Shown: in pieces, positions 1 through 7,905 of the stretch
Numbering within the stretch: the stretch's first letter is position 1
Layout: each line of letters starts with the position of its first letter
Source: Hyphomicrobium sp.
GTDB taxonomy: Bacteria > Pseudomonadota > Alphaproteobacteria > Rhizobiales > Hyphomicrobiaceae
Direction: 5' to 3'
DNA: 59,434 nt
NCBI RefSeq assembly: GCF_003987855.1
Contig: NZ_RXIZ01000015.1
Coordinates: 385,522 to 444,955 of the forward strand
The notes under the pieces: model-generated
What the model saw: only the letters and a program-made list of their open reading frames with translations
Database searches by the model: none
What the model was told of the DNA's origin: nothing
Program-made: the position numbers and the translations under genes

Positions 1-283
1 GGCTTCGACGGGAACCGGGGGCGCTGGTTTTGTCGCGGTGCTGGCCTCAGTTCCGCATTCAGCCTCGAGCCGAATCGACGCTCTGAAGCGGTTCGCCGAT
101 ATGCAGCAGAAATATTCGACAGCGCTTGCCGGCAAGACTCCCGACATCGCGTCCGCGAATCTATCGAAGGGCACCTACGATCGCCTCATCGTTGGGCCTC
201 CGGGTTCCCGCGAAGAAGCGAGCAACGTTTGCTCTCAGCTCAAGTCGGCCGGGTACAGCGGTTGCTGGGTGACATCGTACTGA
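1..283 (+). CDS. SPOR-domain protein, C-terminal part (5' end outside window)
   Basis: The frame is open from position 2 and ends in TGA at 281-283, so the gene begins before the window. The visible 93 residues resemble a SPOR domain: an opening strand (FVAVLASVPHSAS), a helix with the spacing typical of the family (DALKRFADMQQKY), and a closing strand-helix-strand containing YDRLIVGPPGSREEASNVC. SPOR domains bind denuded septal peptidoglycan, so a role in the cell envelope or in division is likely. An ATG at 38 lies inside the first SPOR strand and is not a credible start. The next gene is NagZ, which also acts on wall fragments. The full domain order cannot be judged from this fragment. Confidence 0.8.
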   Translation, partial: ASTGTGGAGFVAVLASVPHSASSRIDALKRFADMQQKYSTALAGKTPDIASANLSKGTYDRLIVGPPGSREEASNVCSQLKSAGYSGCWVTSY

Positions 284-308
284 CAGACCCGAATTTCATG
301 TAGATTCC

Positions 309-332
309 GGCCGGCGCCTTCTCGCGCCGGCC
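309..332 (+). terminator. GC-rich hairpin after the SPOR gene
   Basis: A perfect 9-bp stem, GGCCGGCGC at 309-317 pairing with GCGCCGGCC at 324-332, encloses a 6-nt loop 26 bases after the stop codon. Only a weak T-rich stretch follows (gttcgcgttt), so termination efficiency is uncertain. Confidence 0.55.
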
Positions 333-370
333 GTTCGCGTTTGTCCACCTCAGGTGAGAGATGGAGCACC

Positions 371-1393
371 ATGACAGCTAGTTTGATTACCGGTCTCTCC
401 GGTGTGACGTTGACCGACGACGAACGCCGGTTCTACCGCGACGCGCGGCCGGCAGGTTTGATCCTGTTCCGTCGCAACATTTTCGATCGTGCCCAGTTTG
501 CCAGGCTCGTCGAGGAGACCCAATCTGCTGTCGGGCGGGATGACTTCCTCGTCCTGATCGATCAGGAGGGCGGACGCGTCCAACGTTTGAGGCCGCCCGT
601 CGCTCGGGCCCTGCCTCCCGCTGCGGCGTATGCCGACCTTTACGATGAGGATCCGGATGAGGCAAAGGAAGCGGCGTTCGCAGTTGCCCGTTTAACCGCG
701 GACGAACTTCGCGCTTACGGTATCAATATGAACTGCGCGCCCGTCGCCGATCTACCGGTTGAGGGTGCCCACGAGATTATCAGCGATAGAGCCTACGGCC
801 GGTCCGTTTCGCAGGTTGTCGCGCTCGCTCGAGCCGTCGCCGAGGGCTATCTCGCCGGCGGTGTCGTGCCCGTTGTCAAGCATATTCCTGGACATGGCCG
901 CGCGACGGCAGACAGCCATCTTGCCTTGCCTGTCGTAGACACGCCGCACGAGATCTTATCGGCGAGCGATTTCGCTCCGTTCAAATCTCTCGCCGGGTTG
1001 CCTGCGGCCATGACGGCCCACGTCGTCTATTCCAGCATCGATCCTGACAATCCGGCGAGTACCTCCGCGGTCGTCACGCGCAATGTCATTCGTGGCGAGA
1101 TTGGCTTCGACAATCTCCTGATGAGTGACGACCTCAGCATGCAAGCGCTCACTGGGCCGATGCGTGCGCGGGCCGAGGCCGTCATTGCCGCAGGGTCCGA
1201 TTTGGCCCTCCATTGCAACGGTGAAATCGACGAAATGCGGGCAGCCGCTGAAGGCGTTCCAACGCTCGCAGGTAGATCTCTGGAGAGGTTCTCAGACGCA
1301 TGTGCTTGCATCGCCCGCCGGGACCCCTACGATAAAGAGCGGGCGCTACAACTTCTGGCCGGCGTACTGGGCCAGCAGACTCCCACCGTCTGA
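371..1393 (+). CDS. nagZ: beta-N-acetylhexosaminidase NagZ (GH3)
   Basis: NagZ removes N-acetylglucosamine from anhydromuropeptides in the cytoplasm during peptidoglycan recycling. The 340-residue product matches the usual single-domain GH3 NagZ length. It has the substrate-binding IDQEGGRVQRL segment, the catalytic-loop motif KHIPGHGRATADSHL (conserved Asp/His dyad), and SDDLSMQAL containing the nucleophile aspartate. I chose ATG 371, with GGAG a few bases upstream, over a TTG at 341. Its position before scpA-scpB is common in alphaproteobacteria. A hairpin upstream suggests it has its own promoter. Confidence 0.95.
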   Translation: MTASLITGLSGVTLTDDERRFYRDARPAGLILFRRNIFDRAQFARLVEETQSAVGRDDFLVLIDQEGGRVQRLRPPVARALPPAAAYADLYDEDPDEAKEAAFAVARLTADELRAYGINMNCAPVADLPVEGAHEIISDRAYGRSVSQVVALARAVAEGYLAGGVVPVVKHIPGHGRATADSHLALPVVDTPHEILSASDFAPFKSLAGLPAAMTAHVVYSSIDPDNPASTSAVVTRNVIRGEIGFDNLLMSDDLSMQALTGPMRARAEAVIAAGSDLALHCNGEIDEMRAAAEGVPTLAGRSLERFSDACACIARRDPYDKERALQLLAGVLGQQTPTV

Positions 1394-1449
1394 ATCAGTG
1401 TAGTGTCCCCCAATTCTTGATCGCCGCGCCACCGCCAGAAACCGGACAA

Positions 1450-2283
1450 ATGGAAGAGACGGCAACCCAGAGCGCAGACGAAGCTTCCGACTGGAACGCG
1501 AGCTTTGAGAATGCTCCGGCTGGCGAGGACGGCTTCGTTGTCGATATCGAAGGGTTCGAAGGTCCCTTGGACCTTCTTCTCGCTCTTGCCCGCACTCAAA
1601 AAGTCGACATCGCCAGGATCTCCATCCAGGCGCTGGTTGAACAGTATCTCGGTTTCATTGCCGAAGCGCAGCGGCTGAAACTCGAAATTGCGGCCGATTA
1701 CCTCGTCATGGCCGCATGGCTGGCCTACCTGAAATCGCGTCTTCTGCTTCCCAAGGAAAAGGACAACGTAGAAACCGCGTCGGCGGAAGAAATGGCGCAG
1801 AAGTTGTCGTTTCGTCTGCTGCGCTTGGAGGCGATGCGCAATCAAGCTGCAGTCCTGATGACTCGGCGCCGCCTCGATCAGGATGTCTTTGCCCGCGGAC
1901 TTCCCGAACATATCAAGGTCACCCGCGATACCACCTATACGGCGAGTGTCTACGATTTGCTGAAGGCCTATGCGGACCAGCGAAGGCGGACGGTACGCGT
2001 TATCCATGTCGTAAAAGCCCGGCGGGTCTGGTCGATCAAGGAGGCTCGCCAGCGGCTCGAGCGGCTCGTCGGCGCTTCCGAAGGAAACTGGGCGCAGCTC
2101 GATCTCTTTCTCGAGCAGTATCTGCCGAAGAATGAGGAAGAGCGCACGGCGCTCGCGAGTTCGTTCGGCGCCACGCTCGAAATGGCGCGCGAAGGGTTAA
2201 TTGAGCTCCGCCAGGACGCTCCATTCTCGCCGATCTACATGCGCAAGCGCGAAGAGGGAGCCGAATGGCAAAAGATCGGTTAG
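1450..2283 (+). CDS. scpA: segregation and condensation protein A
   Basis: ScpA is the kleisin subunit that bridges the two SMC heads and, with ScpB, forms the bacterial condensin. The N-terminal signature FEGPLDLLLALARTQKVDI is clear, and the C-terminal winged-helix region ends in FSPIYMRKR. ATG 1450 gives 277 residues. A TTG at 1417 would add 11 poorly conserved residues (IAAPPPETGQ). The next gene in the series is scpB, whose ATG lies 37 bases after this stop. The frame is intact throughout. Confidence 0.95.
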   Translation: MEETATQSADEASDWNASFENAPAGEDGFVVDIEGFEGPLDLLLALARTQKVDIARISIQALVEQYLGFIAEAQRLKLEIAADYLVMAAWLAYLKSRLLLPKEKDNVETASAEEMAQKLSFRLLRLEAMRNQAAVLMTRRRLDQDVFARGLPEHIKVTRDTTYTASVYDLLKAYADQRRRTVRVIHVVKARRVWSIKEARQRLERLVGASEGNWAQLDLFLEQYLPKNEEERTALASSFGATLEMAREGLIELRQDAPFSPIYMRKREEGAEWQKIG

Positions 2284-2320
2284 TCGCGCCGAAAACATCG
2301 TTATAAGGGGGCCCATAGAT

Positions 2321-3169
2321 ATGGTTCCGCCGAGACTGACATTGGTATCGGACAACACGCGCGAGAAGAAAGAAGCGGCCGCGAACATCGAAGAGGCGGC
2401 GGCAGGTGATGAGGAAATTCCTTCGGCATTGCTCGATCCGGAGAAGCCGGCTGCGCGCCACCCGCACGCGCCACGGGAGAAGCTCCGGCGTATCGAAGCC
2501 ATGCTTTTCGCAGCCGCTGAGCCGCTCGATGTGAAGGCGTTCGCGCGCGCTCTAGACGCGAACGATGATGTCAACGCGCTGCTTTTGGAACTGCAGGCCG
2601 AGTATCGCGATCGCGGCGTCAATCTCGTACGCGTTGCTGGCCGGTGGCAGCTTCGTACCGCCGACGATCTCTCATTTCTGCTCGAACGTCAGCAGAAGGA
2701 GGAACGTAAGCTCTCGAAGGCGGCTCTCGAGACGCTATCGATCATCGCCTATCACCAGCCTGTGACGCGTGCCGAGATCGAAGAGATCCGGGGAGTGAGC
2801 ACTTCACCCGGCACACTCGACGTCCTTATGGAGACAGGCTGGATACGTCCCCGGGGACGACGTCGCGCGCCTGGCCGTCCACTGACATATGGAACGACCG
2901 AAGACTTCCTCATCCATTTCGGCATGGACAGCATCAAGGATTTGCCCGGGCTTGCTGATCTCAAGGCCCAGGGTCTTCTCGACGCAAATCTCCCGCCGGG
3001 ATTCACTGTCCCATCTCCGACCGATGTGGCCGCACTGATGCCGGATGAACTCCCGCTAACGGATGAGGGCGACGAGGAGGAGCAGGAACAGCTTGCGCTC
3101 GATGAAGAAGCCGCCTCCGAAGATGAGGACGAGGCCACAACCTCCGAGCATCCAGTTGATGAGGCCTAG
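2321..3169 (+). CDS. scpB: segregation and condensation protein B
   Basis: ScpB dimerises and binds ScpA in the SMC condensin complex. The winged-helix core begins near residue 55 (EKLRRIEAMLFAAAEPL) and contains LSKAALETLSIIAYHQPVTR and the GRPLTYGTTEDFLIHFG segment typical of ScpB. The acidic tail (EDEDEATTSE) is common in alphaproteobacterial orthologues. ATG 2321 follows an AGGGGG ribosome-binding site. The frame is open upstream to 2201, but that stretch overlaps scpA and is not conserved-looking. About 220 bases separate it from tatA. Confidence 0.94.
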   Translation: MVPPRLTLVSDNTREKKEAAANIEEAAAGDEEIPSALLDPEKPAARHPHAPREKLRRIEAMLFAAAEPLDVKAFARALDANDDVNALLLELQAEYRDRGVNLVRVAGRWQLRTADDLSFLLERQQKEERKLSKAALETLSIIAYHQPVTRAEIEEIRGVSTSPGTLDVLMETGWIRPRGRRRAPGRPLTYGTTEDFLIHFGMDSIKDLPGLADLKAQGLLDANLPPGFTVPSPTDVAALMPDELPLTDEGDEEEQEQLALDEEAASEDEDEATTSEHPVDEA

Positions 3170-3390
3170 GCCTCTGGCGGAAGGTTACAATTCCTTAATT
3201 TAGCTGGCGCTCCTGAAACGATCGGGCGAAACCGAGCGAAACCAACCTTGCAGCCTAGGTCGACGACCGGGCCGCAGGGCTTTGCCACAACATCGCGAAC
3301 CTTGCCGCGCTCTGGCGGTTCTGCGATAAAGCCCTAAATACGAAGAGCGCCAGCCCCTACAACGCCTGGCTGCCGCTGAGAGGTTTCAAC

Positions 3391-3597
3391 ATGGGTCTTA
3401 GTGCGCAACACATTCTGTTGCTCTTGGTCATCGCTCTGCTGCTATTCGGCCGCGGCAAGATTTCCGAGTTGATGGGCGACGTCGCCAAAGGCATCAAGAG
3501 TTTCAAGAAGGGCATGGCCGAAGACGACGAGCCTAAGCCGATGCCGCGTACGATCGAGAATGAAGCCGCCAATCCTGACCGCTCGAAGGTCGGCTGA
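3391..3597 (+). CDS. tatA: Sec-independent translocase subunit TatA
   Basis: TatA oligomers form the translocation path of the twin-arginine system, which exports folded proteins. The 68-residue protein has the expected layout: a short periplasmic start, one membrane helix ([16 protein letters not shown]) with the conserved FGRGKI hinge, an amphipathic helix ([14 protein letters not shown]) and an acidic tail. GAGAGG lies just upstream of the ATG. It is the first gene of tatABC, with tatB 47 bases downstream. At least two possible Tat substrates are encoded in the window (36630-37646 and 45284-45787). Confidence 0.96.
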   Translation: MGLSAQHILLLLVIALLLFGRGKISELMGDVAKGIKSFKKGMAEDDEPKPMPRTIENEAANPDRSKVG

Positions 3598-3644
3598 CCG
3601 CTTCAGAGCTCGCCACGCATAGCTGATCTCGACAGGGTTCCTCG

Positions 3645-4049
3645 ATGTTTGACATCAGCTGGAGCGAGCTTCTGATCCTCGGGATCGTGACGCTCGTTTT
3701 CGTCGGACCGAAGGAGTTGCCGGTCTTCTTGCGTACGCTCGGGCGCTACGCCGGAATGGCGCGCCGTCACGCCAACGAGTTCAAAGCCCAATTTGACGCC
3801 GCGATGCGAGAGGCTGAACTCGACTCCATGCGCAAGGAGGTCGAGCAGATGCAAAGCTCGATCAACGCAGAGGTGATGAAGGCAAAGACCTCGCTCAACG
3901 ATGCTGCATCAGCTTCGAGAGTTGATGCCGCCATGCCGCCGCCGCCAGCTGCCGCTTCGGCCACACTGCCCACTCCGCCCCTTCCAACGCCCGCATCTGA
4001 GATGGCCGGCTCCATGCCAGCATCCTCCGCGAATAAGACGGAGTCCTGA
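3645..4049 (+). CDS. tatB: Sec-independent translocase subunit TatB
   Basis: TatB pairs with TatC to form the receptor for twin-arginine signal peptides. The N-terminus MFDISWSELLILGIVTLVFV followed by GPKELPVFLRTLGR is diagnostic. Residues 40-85 form a long amphipathic helix, and the tail is rich in Ala and Pro, which varies among TatB proteins. The length of 134 residues is normal for the group. It lies between tatA and tatC, with tatC starting 4 bases after its stop, so the two are probably translationally coupled. Confidence 0.95.
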   Translation: MFDISWSELLILGIVTLVFVGPKELPVFLRTLGRYAGMARRHANEFKAQFDAAMREAELDSMRKEVEQMQSSINAEVMKAKTSLNDAASASRVDAAMPPPPAAASATLPTPPLPTPASEMAGSMPASSANKTES

Positions 4050-4053
4050 ACAG

Positions 4054-4884
4054 ATGCAGGAGCGCTTGCCGACGACGATTGGCTCGGACACCGAGCCGAT
4101 GCGCGAGGGCCAAGATGAGATCGACGCCAGTAAGGCCCCGCTTCTCGATCATCTGATCGAACTGCGCGAGCGGCTGATCTGGGCACTTGGCGCGTTCGTC
4201 CTCATGTTCTTCATTTGCTTTTCGGTCGCGGGTCACATCTACAACGTGCTGGTTTGGCCGTACATGTGGGCATCCGGCAGCGACCATGTGAAGCTCATCG
4301 CCACGCATTTTCTCGAGCAGATCATGACGCAGGTTAAGCTCGCGATGTTCGGCGCAGCTTTTCTGTCGTTTCCCGTGGTCGCCACGCAGGTCTACAAATT
4401 CGTAGCTCCAGGCCTCTACAAGAATGAGCGTCGCGCATTCCTTCCGTACTTGATCGCTACGCCCGTGCTTTTCGTGATCGGCGCGATGATGGTGTATTTC
4501 GTCGCTATGCCGGTGCTGATCCGCTTTTCGATCGGGTTGACGCAGACATCCGGCGGCGCCGGCGTGCCCGAGATCGAATTGCTTCCCAAGGTCTCCGAAT
4601 ATCTGTCGCTGATCATGACGCTGATCTTCGGCTTCGGCATCGTGTTTCAGCTGCCCGTCATCCTTACGCTTCTGGCGCGAACCGGCATCGTGACGTCGCA
4701 AGCGCTCGCGAAGGGACGGCGATACGCCATCGTCGGAATCTTCGTGGCAGCGGCGCTGCTGACGCCCCCGGATGCCTTGAGCATGTGCATCATGGCGCTG
4801 CCGACGGTCGGTCTATACGAGATCTCCATCCTCGCCGTCCGTCTCGTTGAGCGCCAGCAGGCCAAGGCCAGCGAAAAAGCATAG
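4054..4884 (+). CDS. tatC: Sec-independent translocase subunit TatC
   Basis: TatC is the polytopic membrane subunit that first recognises the twin-arginine motif. The sequence carries LLDHLIELRERLIWALGAF at the cytoplasmic N-terminus, the FVAPGLYKNERR loop, and six predicted membrane helices ending before a short charged tail. The length is 276 residues. ATG 4054, 4 bases after the tatB stop, was chosen; the frame extends upstream to 3901 only inside tatB. A second in-frame ATG at 4099 is also possible. More than 300 noncoding bases follow. Confidence 0.95.
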   Translation: MQERLPTTIGSDTEPMREGQDEIDASKAPLLDHLIELRERLIWALGAFVLMFFICFSVAGHIYNVLVWPYMWASGSDHVKLIATHFLEQIMTQVKLAMFGAAFLSFPVVATQVYKFVAPGLYKNERRAFLPYLIATPVLFVIGAMMVYFVAMPVLIRFSIGLTQTSGGAGVPEIELLPKVSEYLSLIMTLIFGFGIVFQLPVILTLLARTGIVTSQALAKGRRYAIVGIFVAAALLTPPDALSMCIMALPTVGLYEISILAVRLVERQQAKASEKA

Positions 4885-5237
4885 ATGACGTCGCGAGCGC
4901 CGGTCGCGCATTCGCGCATCCTCGAAATTTTCGCGTAACGCAGCAGGCGGAGAGTACGTATGTACTTGAGCGAGCGCATTGTTACGTCTGTTCGATGCGC
5001 TCGCGACTTTCTGTCGGATCTCCGAAGTCTCCGGTGGCGCGTGGACGCCGTCGGTTGTCAGTCGCTTTCACTTTCGTCCAATCGCGCAGAAGACGCGAGA
5101 GACGCTCCAGAAAAATAAGAAAGGTCACCGTCCGGTCGCGGAGGCATTGCCGCCGCGGTGAAGTCGGACTGCGATCTCGGCTGTGAGCTCACGGACGTAG
5201 CTGACGCGACCCCCAACTCTTACGAAGGATCAATTTC
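4885..5237. other. 353-bp intergenic stretch with palindromes
   Basis: No reading frame here looks like a real protein. The stretch contains AGTAC-GTAT-GTACT (4953-4966), immediately followed by a perfect 10-bp inverted repeat, GCGAGCGCAT (4970-4979) and ATGCGCTCGC (4995-5004), with a 15-nt loop. These could be a tatC terminator region, an operator or part of a structured leader. There is no T-tract. Confidence 0.4.
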
Positions 5238-5384
5238 ATGACGAAGTTTCTCAAAATCGCTGTCACTGCTGCTGCCTTTGCGCTGGGCGTCGCGCCCTTA
5301 GCGGGCGTATCTGCTTCTGAAGGCGACCACGCGTCATGCCAGTCGAGCCAGTTCACGCAGCATGGCGTCTGGGACTGTCGTTAG
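5238..5384 (+). CDS. small secreted peptide, 48 residues, unknown function
   Basis: An ATG preceded by GAAGGAT opens a 48-codon frame ending in TAG. The product has a textbook signal peptide: a positively charged start (MTKFLKIA), a hydrophobic core (VTAAAFALGVAPLAGV) and a likely cleavage after VSA, giving a mature peptide of about 22 residues with two cysteines (ASCQ and WDCR). The cysteines could form one disulfide in the periplasm. I recognise no family. It stands alone between tatC and serS and is followed by a hairpin, which supports it as a separate transcript. Confidence 0.6.
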   Translation: MTKFLKIAVTAAAFALGVAPLAGVSASEGDHASCQSSQFTQHGVWDCR

Positions 5385-5395
5385 TCCCGAAATTT

Positions 5396-5423
5396 GGATG
5401 GTACCGGCATTCCGGTGCCATCC
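5396..5423 (+). terminator. hairpin after the 48-residue peptide gene
   Basis: GGATGGTACCGG (5396-5407) pairs with CCGGTGCCATCC (5412-5423) across a CATT loop, with one T-G wobble. It begins 12 bases after the peptide stop codon. No U-tract follows, so it may instead stabilise an mRNA end or sit in the serS leader. Confidence 0.45.
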
Positions 5424-5496
5424 AATCCGCCTGGACTGGACCGGATCTGTAGCATCGTATAGGACGGCCTCACTGTTTCGACTGTGAGAGGCCCCC

Positions 5497-6777
5497 GTGT
5501 TCGATATCAAGTGGATCAGAGACAACGCTCAGACCTTCGATGACGGTCTGCGGCGGCGCGGTCTCGAACCGCAGGCAGATCGCATTATCGCTCTCGATGA
5601 GAAGCGTCGCGCGCTGCTCACCTCCCTTCAGGAAGCGCAGTCGCAGCGCAATGCTGCCTCGAAGGATATCGGCAAAGCCAAGGCCGCCAAGGACGATACA
5701 ACGGCGACGCGACTTATGACCGAGGTCGCCGCGCTCAAGCAGACGATCGCGACAGGCGAAGAAGAAGAGCGTCGCCTTGATGCCGAAATTCGTGACGTTC
5801 TTTCCGTTATTCCCAATACGCCGCGTACCGACGTTCCTTTCGGCAAGGACGAGACAGGCAACGTCGAAGTTCGCAAAATCGGCACGCCTGCAACGTTCGG
5901 CTTTGCGCCAAAACAGCATTTCGAAATCGGCGAAGCTCTCGGCCTGATGGACTTCGAAGCCGCGCAGAAGATCTCTGGCGCCCGCTTCGTCGTTTTGAAA
6001 GGCGCGCTTGCACGGTTAGAGCGGGCGATTGCGAGCTTCATGCTTGATCTTCACACGGGCGAATTTGGCTATACCGAAGTCAATCCACCGTTGCTGGTCA
6101 AAGACCCAGCAGCCTACGGCACCGGCAACTTGCCTAAGTTTGCCGAGGATCTCTTCAAGACGACGAACGACTTTTGGCTCATTCCCACGGCTGAAATTTC
6201 GCTGACCAACCTCGTTCGCGACCAGATCATCGACGAAGCGCAATTGCCGATGCGCATGACGGCATGGACGCCATGCTTCCGCTCGGAAGCCGGCGCGGCT
6301 GGACGCGATACGCGTGGCATGATTCGGCAGCACCAGTTCTCTAAGGTCGAGCTCGTTTCCGTCGTCACGCCTGAGATGGCGCTTGAGGAACACGAGCGCA
6401 TGACGTCCTGCGCCGAAGAAGTCCTGAAGCGCCTTGGTCTGCCCTTCCGCACAATGCTTCTGTGCACGGGCGACATGGGCTTTGCTTCGCAGAAAACCTA
6501 CGACATCGAAGTCTGGCTACCCGGTCAAAATACCTATCGCGAGATTTCCTCTTGTTCGGTCTGCGGCGAGTTCCAGGCACGCCGCATGGACGCGCGCTAT
6601 CGCCCGAAGGACGGCGGCAAGCCCATCTACGTCAATACGCTCAACGGCTCCGGCCTGGCTGTCGGCCGCACCCTCGTTGCCGTGCTCGAAAACTATCAGC
6701 AGGCGGACGGAAGTGTCGTCGTTCCTGAGGCGCTGCGTCCCTACATGGGCGGATTGGCGCAAATACAAAAGGTCTAA
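5497..6777 (+). CDS. serS: seryl-tRNA synthetase
   Basis: SerS is the class II synthetase that charges tRNA-Ser and tRNA-Sec with serine. The 426-residue protein begins [18 protein letters not shown], has the long N-terminal coiled-coil arm (about residues 30-105), motif 2 ([20 protein letters not shown]) and motif 3 ([19 protein letters not shown]). The start is GTG 5497, supported by GAGAGG five bases upstream. It probably has its own promoter, since a hairpin lies upstream. surE follows 74 bases downstream. Confidence 0.97.
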   Translation: MFDIKWIRDNAQTFDDGLRRRGLEPQADRIIALDEKRRALLTSLQEAQSQRNAASKDIGKAKAAKDDTTATRLMTEVAALKQTIATGEEEERRLDAEIRDVLSVIPNTPRTDVPFGKDETGNVEVRKIGTPATFGFAPKQHFEIGEALGLMDFEAAQKISGARFVVLKGALARLERAIASFMLDLHTGEFGYTEVNPPLLVKDPAAYGTGNLPKFAEDLFKTTNDFWLIPTAEISLTNLVRDQIIDEAQLPMRMTAWTPCFRSEAGAAGRDTRGMIRQHQFSKVELVSVVTPEMALEEHERMTSCAEEVLKRLGLPFRTMLLCTGDMGFASQKTYDIEVWLPGQNTYREISSCSVCGEFQARRMDARYRPKDGGKPIYVNTLNGSGLAVGRTLVAVLENYQQADGSVVVPEALRPYMGGLAQIQKV

Positions 6778-6851
6778 AGCCTGCATGCGGCGAAACTCAA
6801 TTGCGGTTTTTCGATCCGCATGAATCAGAAAGGCGAGATTGTCGGCTAATT

Positions 6852-7616
6852 ATGCGCATTCTCATCACCAACGACGACGGCATCAATGCACGCGGGCTCG
6901 AAGTCCTAAAGGCGATCGCGCTCGGAATTTCTCCTGACGTGTGGACTGTTGCGCCGGAGACGAACCAGTCCGGCACCTCGCATTCGATGACGCTTCATAC
7001 ACCGCTGCGTTTGCGTAAGCTCGACGATCGAAGCTTTGCAATAGCCGGCACGCCCACCGATTGCGTAATCATGGCCGTCCGCCACATCCTGAGGGACCAG
7101 CCGCCCGATCTCGTTCTATCTGGCGTCAACCATGGGTCCAACCTTGCCGAGGATATAACCTATTCAGGCACGGTCGCCGCTGCGATGGAAGGAGCACTCC
7201 TTGGCATTCCGGCAATCGCTCTATCGCTCATGATGAGTTTCGAGGAGGGTGGGCGGCGCGCGATTTGGGACACGCCACTCGCGCACGCGCCCTCGCTGAT
7301 CAAGAAGCTGCTCGATGCGAAATGGGATCCGAAGACGCTCATCAACATCAATTTCCCGGATGCAACACCGGATGCAATCAAGGGCGTAGCCGTAACGGCC
7401 CAAGGCGTTCGCGACCAGGCGATGCTCGATATCGATAGCCGCACCGATCCGTGGGGTACGCCGTACTTTTGGTTTGGTTTTGAGCGACGGAAATCGACGC
7501 TCGTGCCTGGAACTGATTTGGCCGCGATTGCAGAAGGCAAGATTTCCGTAACGCCTTTGAGCGTCGATCTCACCTATCGCGCCGCCTTGGACCAACTGGC
7601 TCACCGGCTCGGCTGA
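6852..7616 (+). CDS. surE: 5'/3'-nucleotidase SurE
   Basis: SurE is a metal-dependent phosphatase acting on nucleoside monophosphates and short polyphosphate. The N-terminal metal site ILITNDDGINARG is intact, and the conserved SGVNHGSNLAEDITYSGTV and AMEGALLGIPAIALS blocks follow. The length is 254 residues, normal for the family. ATG 6852 was preferred; the frame extends to 6801 but that part is not conserved. In many proteobacteria surE is followed by pcm and nlpD. Here pcm is absent and an NlpD-like gene follows directly. Confidence 0.95.
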   Translation: MRILITNDDGINARGLEVLKAIALGISPDVWTVAPETNQSGTSHSMTLHTPLRLRKLDDRSFAIAGTPTDCVIMAVRHILRDQPPDLVLSGVNHGSNLAEDITYSGTVAAAMEGALLGIPAIALSLMMSFEEGGRRAIWDTPLAHAPSLIKKLLDAKWDPKTLININFPDATPDAIKGVAVTAQGVRDQAMLDIDSRTDPWGTPYFWFGFERRKSTLVPGTDLAAIAEGKISVTPLSVDLTYRAALDQLAHRLG

Positions 7617-7855
7617 TCATCCGACGACGGACATCTTCTCGGCGTTGGAGAAAAAGCCGCCGGAAAGACGAAATCCCTCCGCGAAGTGAGCGCAATTTTC
7701 ATCTAATCGAACAAAACCGGCGAGATGCTCACTGCATCGCGGCGGGTCACGATCTCTCCTCACAACGCTATTCGCTCTCTGGGCAAGAGTGGACGGCGTA
7801 TCGAATGAACGACAACTCGGGGCATCGAAATGAAATCGCGCAGCGGTGTTTACCG

Positions 7856-7878
7856 CCTGTTAACCTGTTAAAGGTTAA
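7856..7878. promoter_or_regulatory. TTAA-rich repeat cluster before the NlpD-like gene
   Basis: Two tandem copies of CCTGTTAA (7856-7863, 7864-7871) run into AAGGTTAA, and TTAACCT (7860-7866) is a perfect inverted partner of AGGTTAA (7872-7878). The TTAACC half-sites recall CtrA sites, but the spacing is not the canonical TTAA-N7-TTAA. It may be an operator for the following gene. Confidence 0.3.
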
Positions 7879-7905
7879 TGGATGGTGCGAGTAGAGGTGC
7901 GTACC

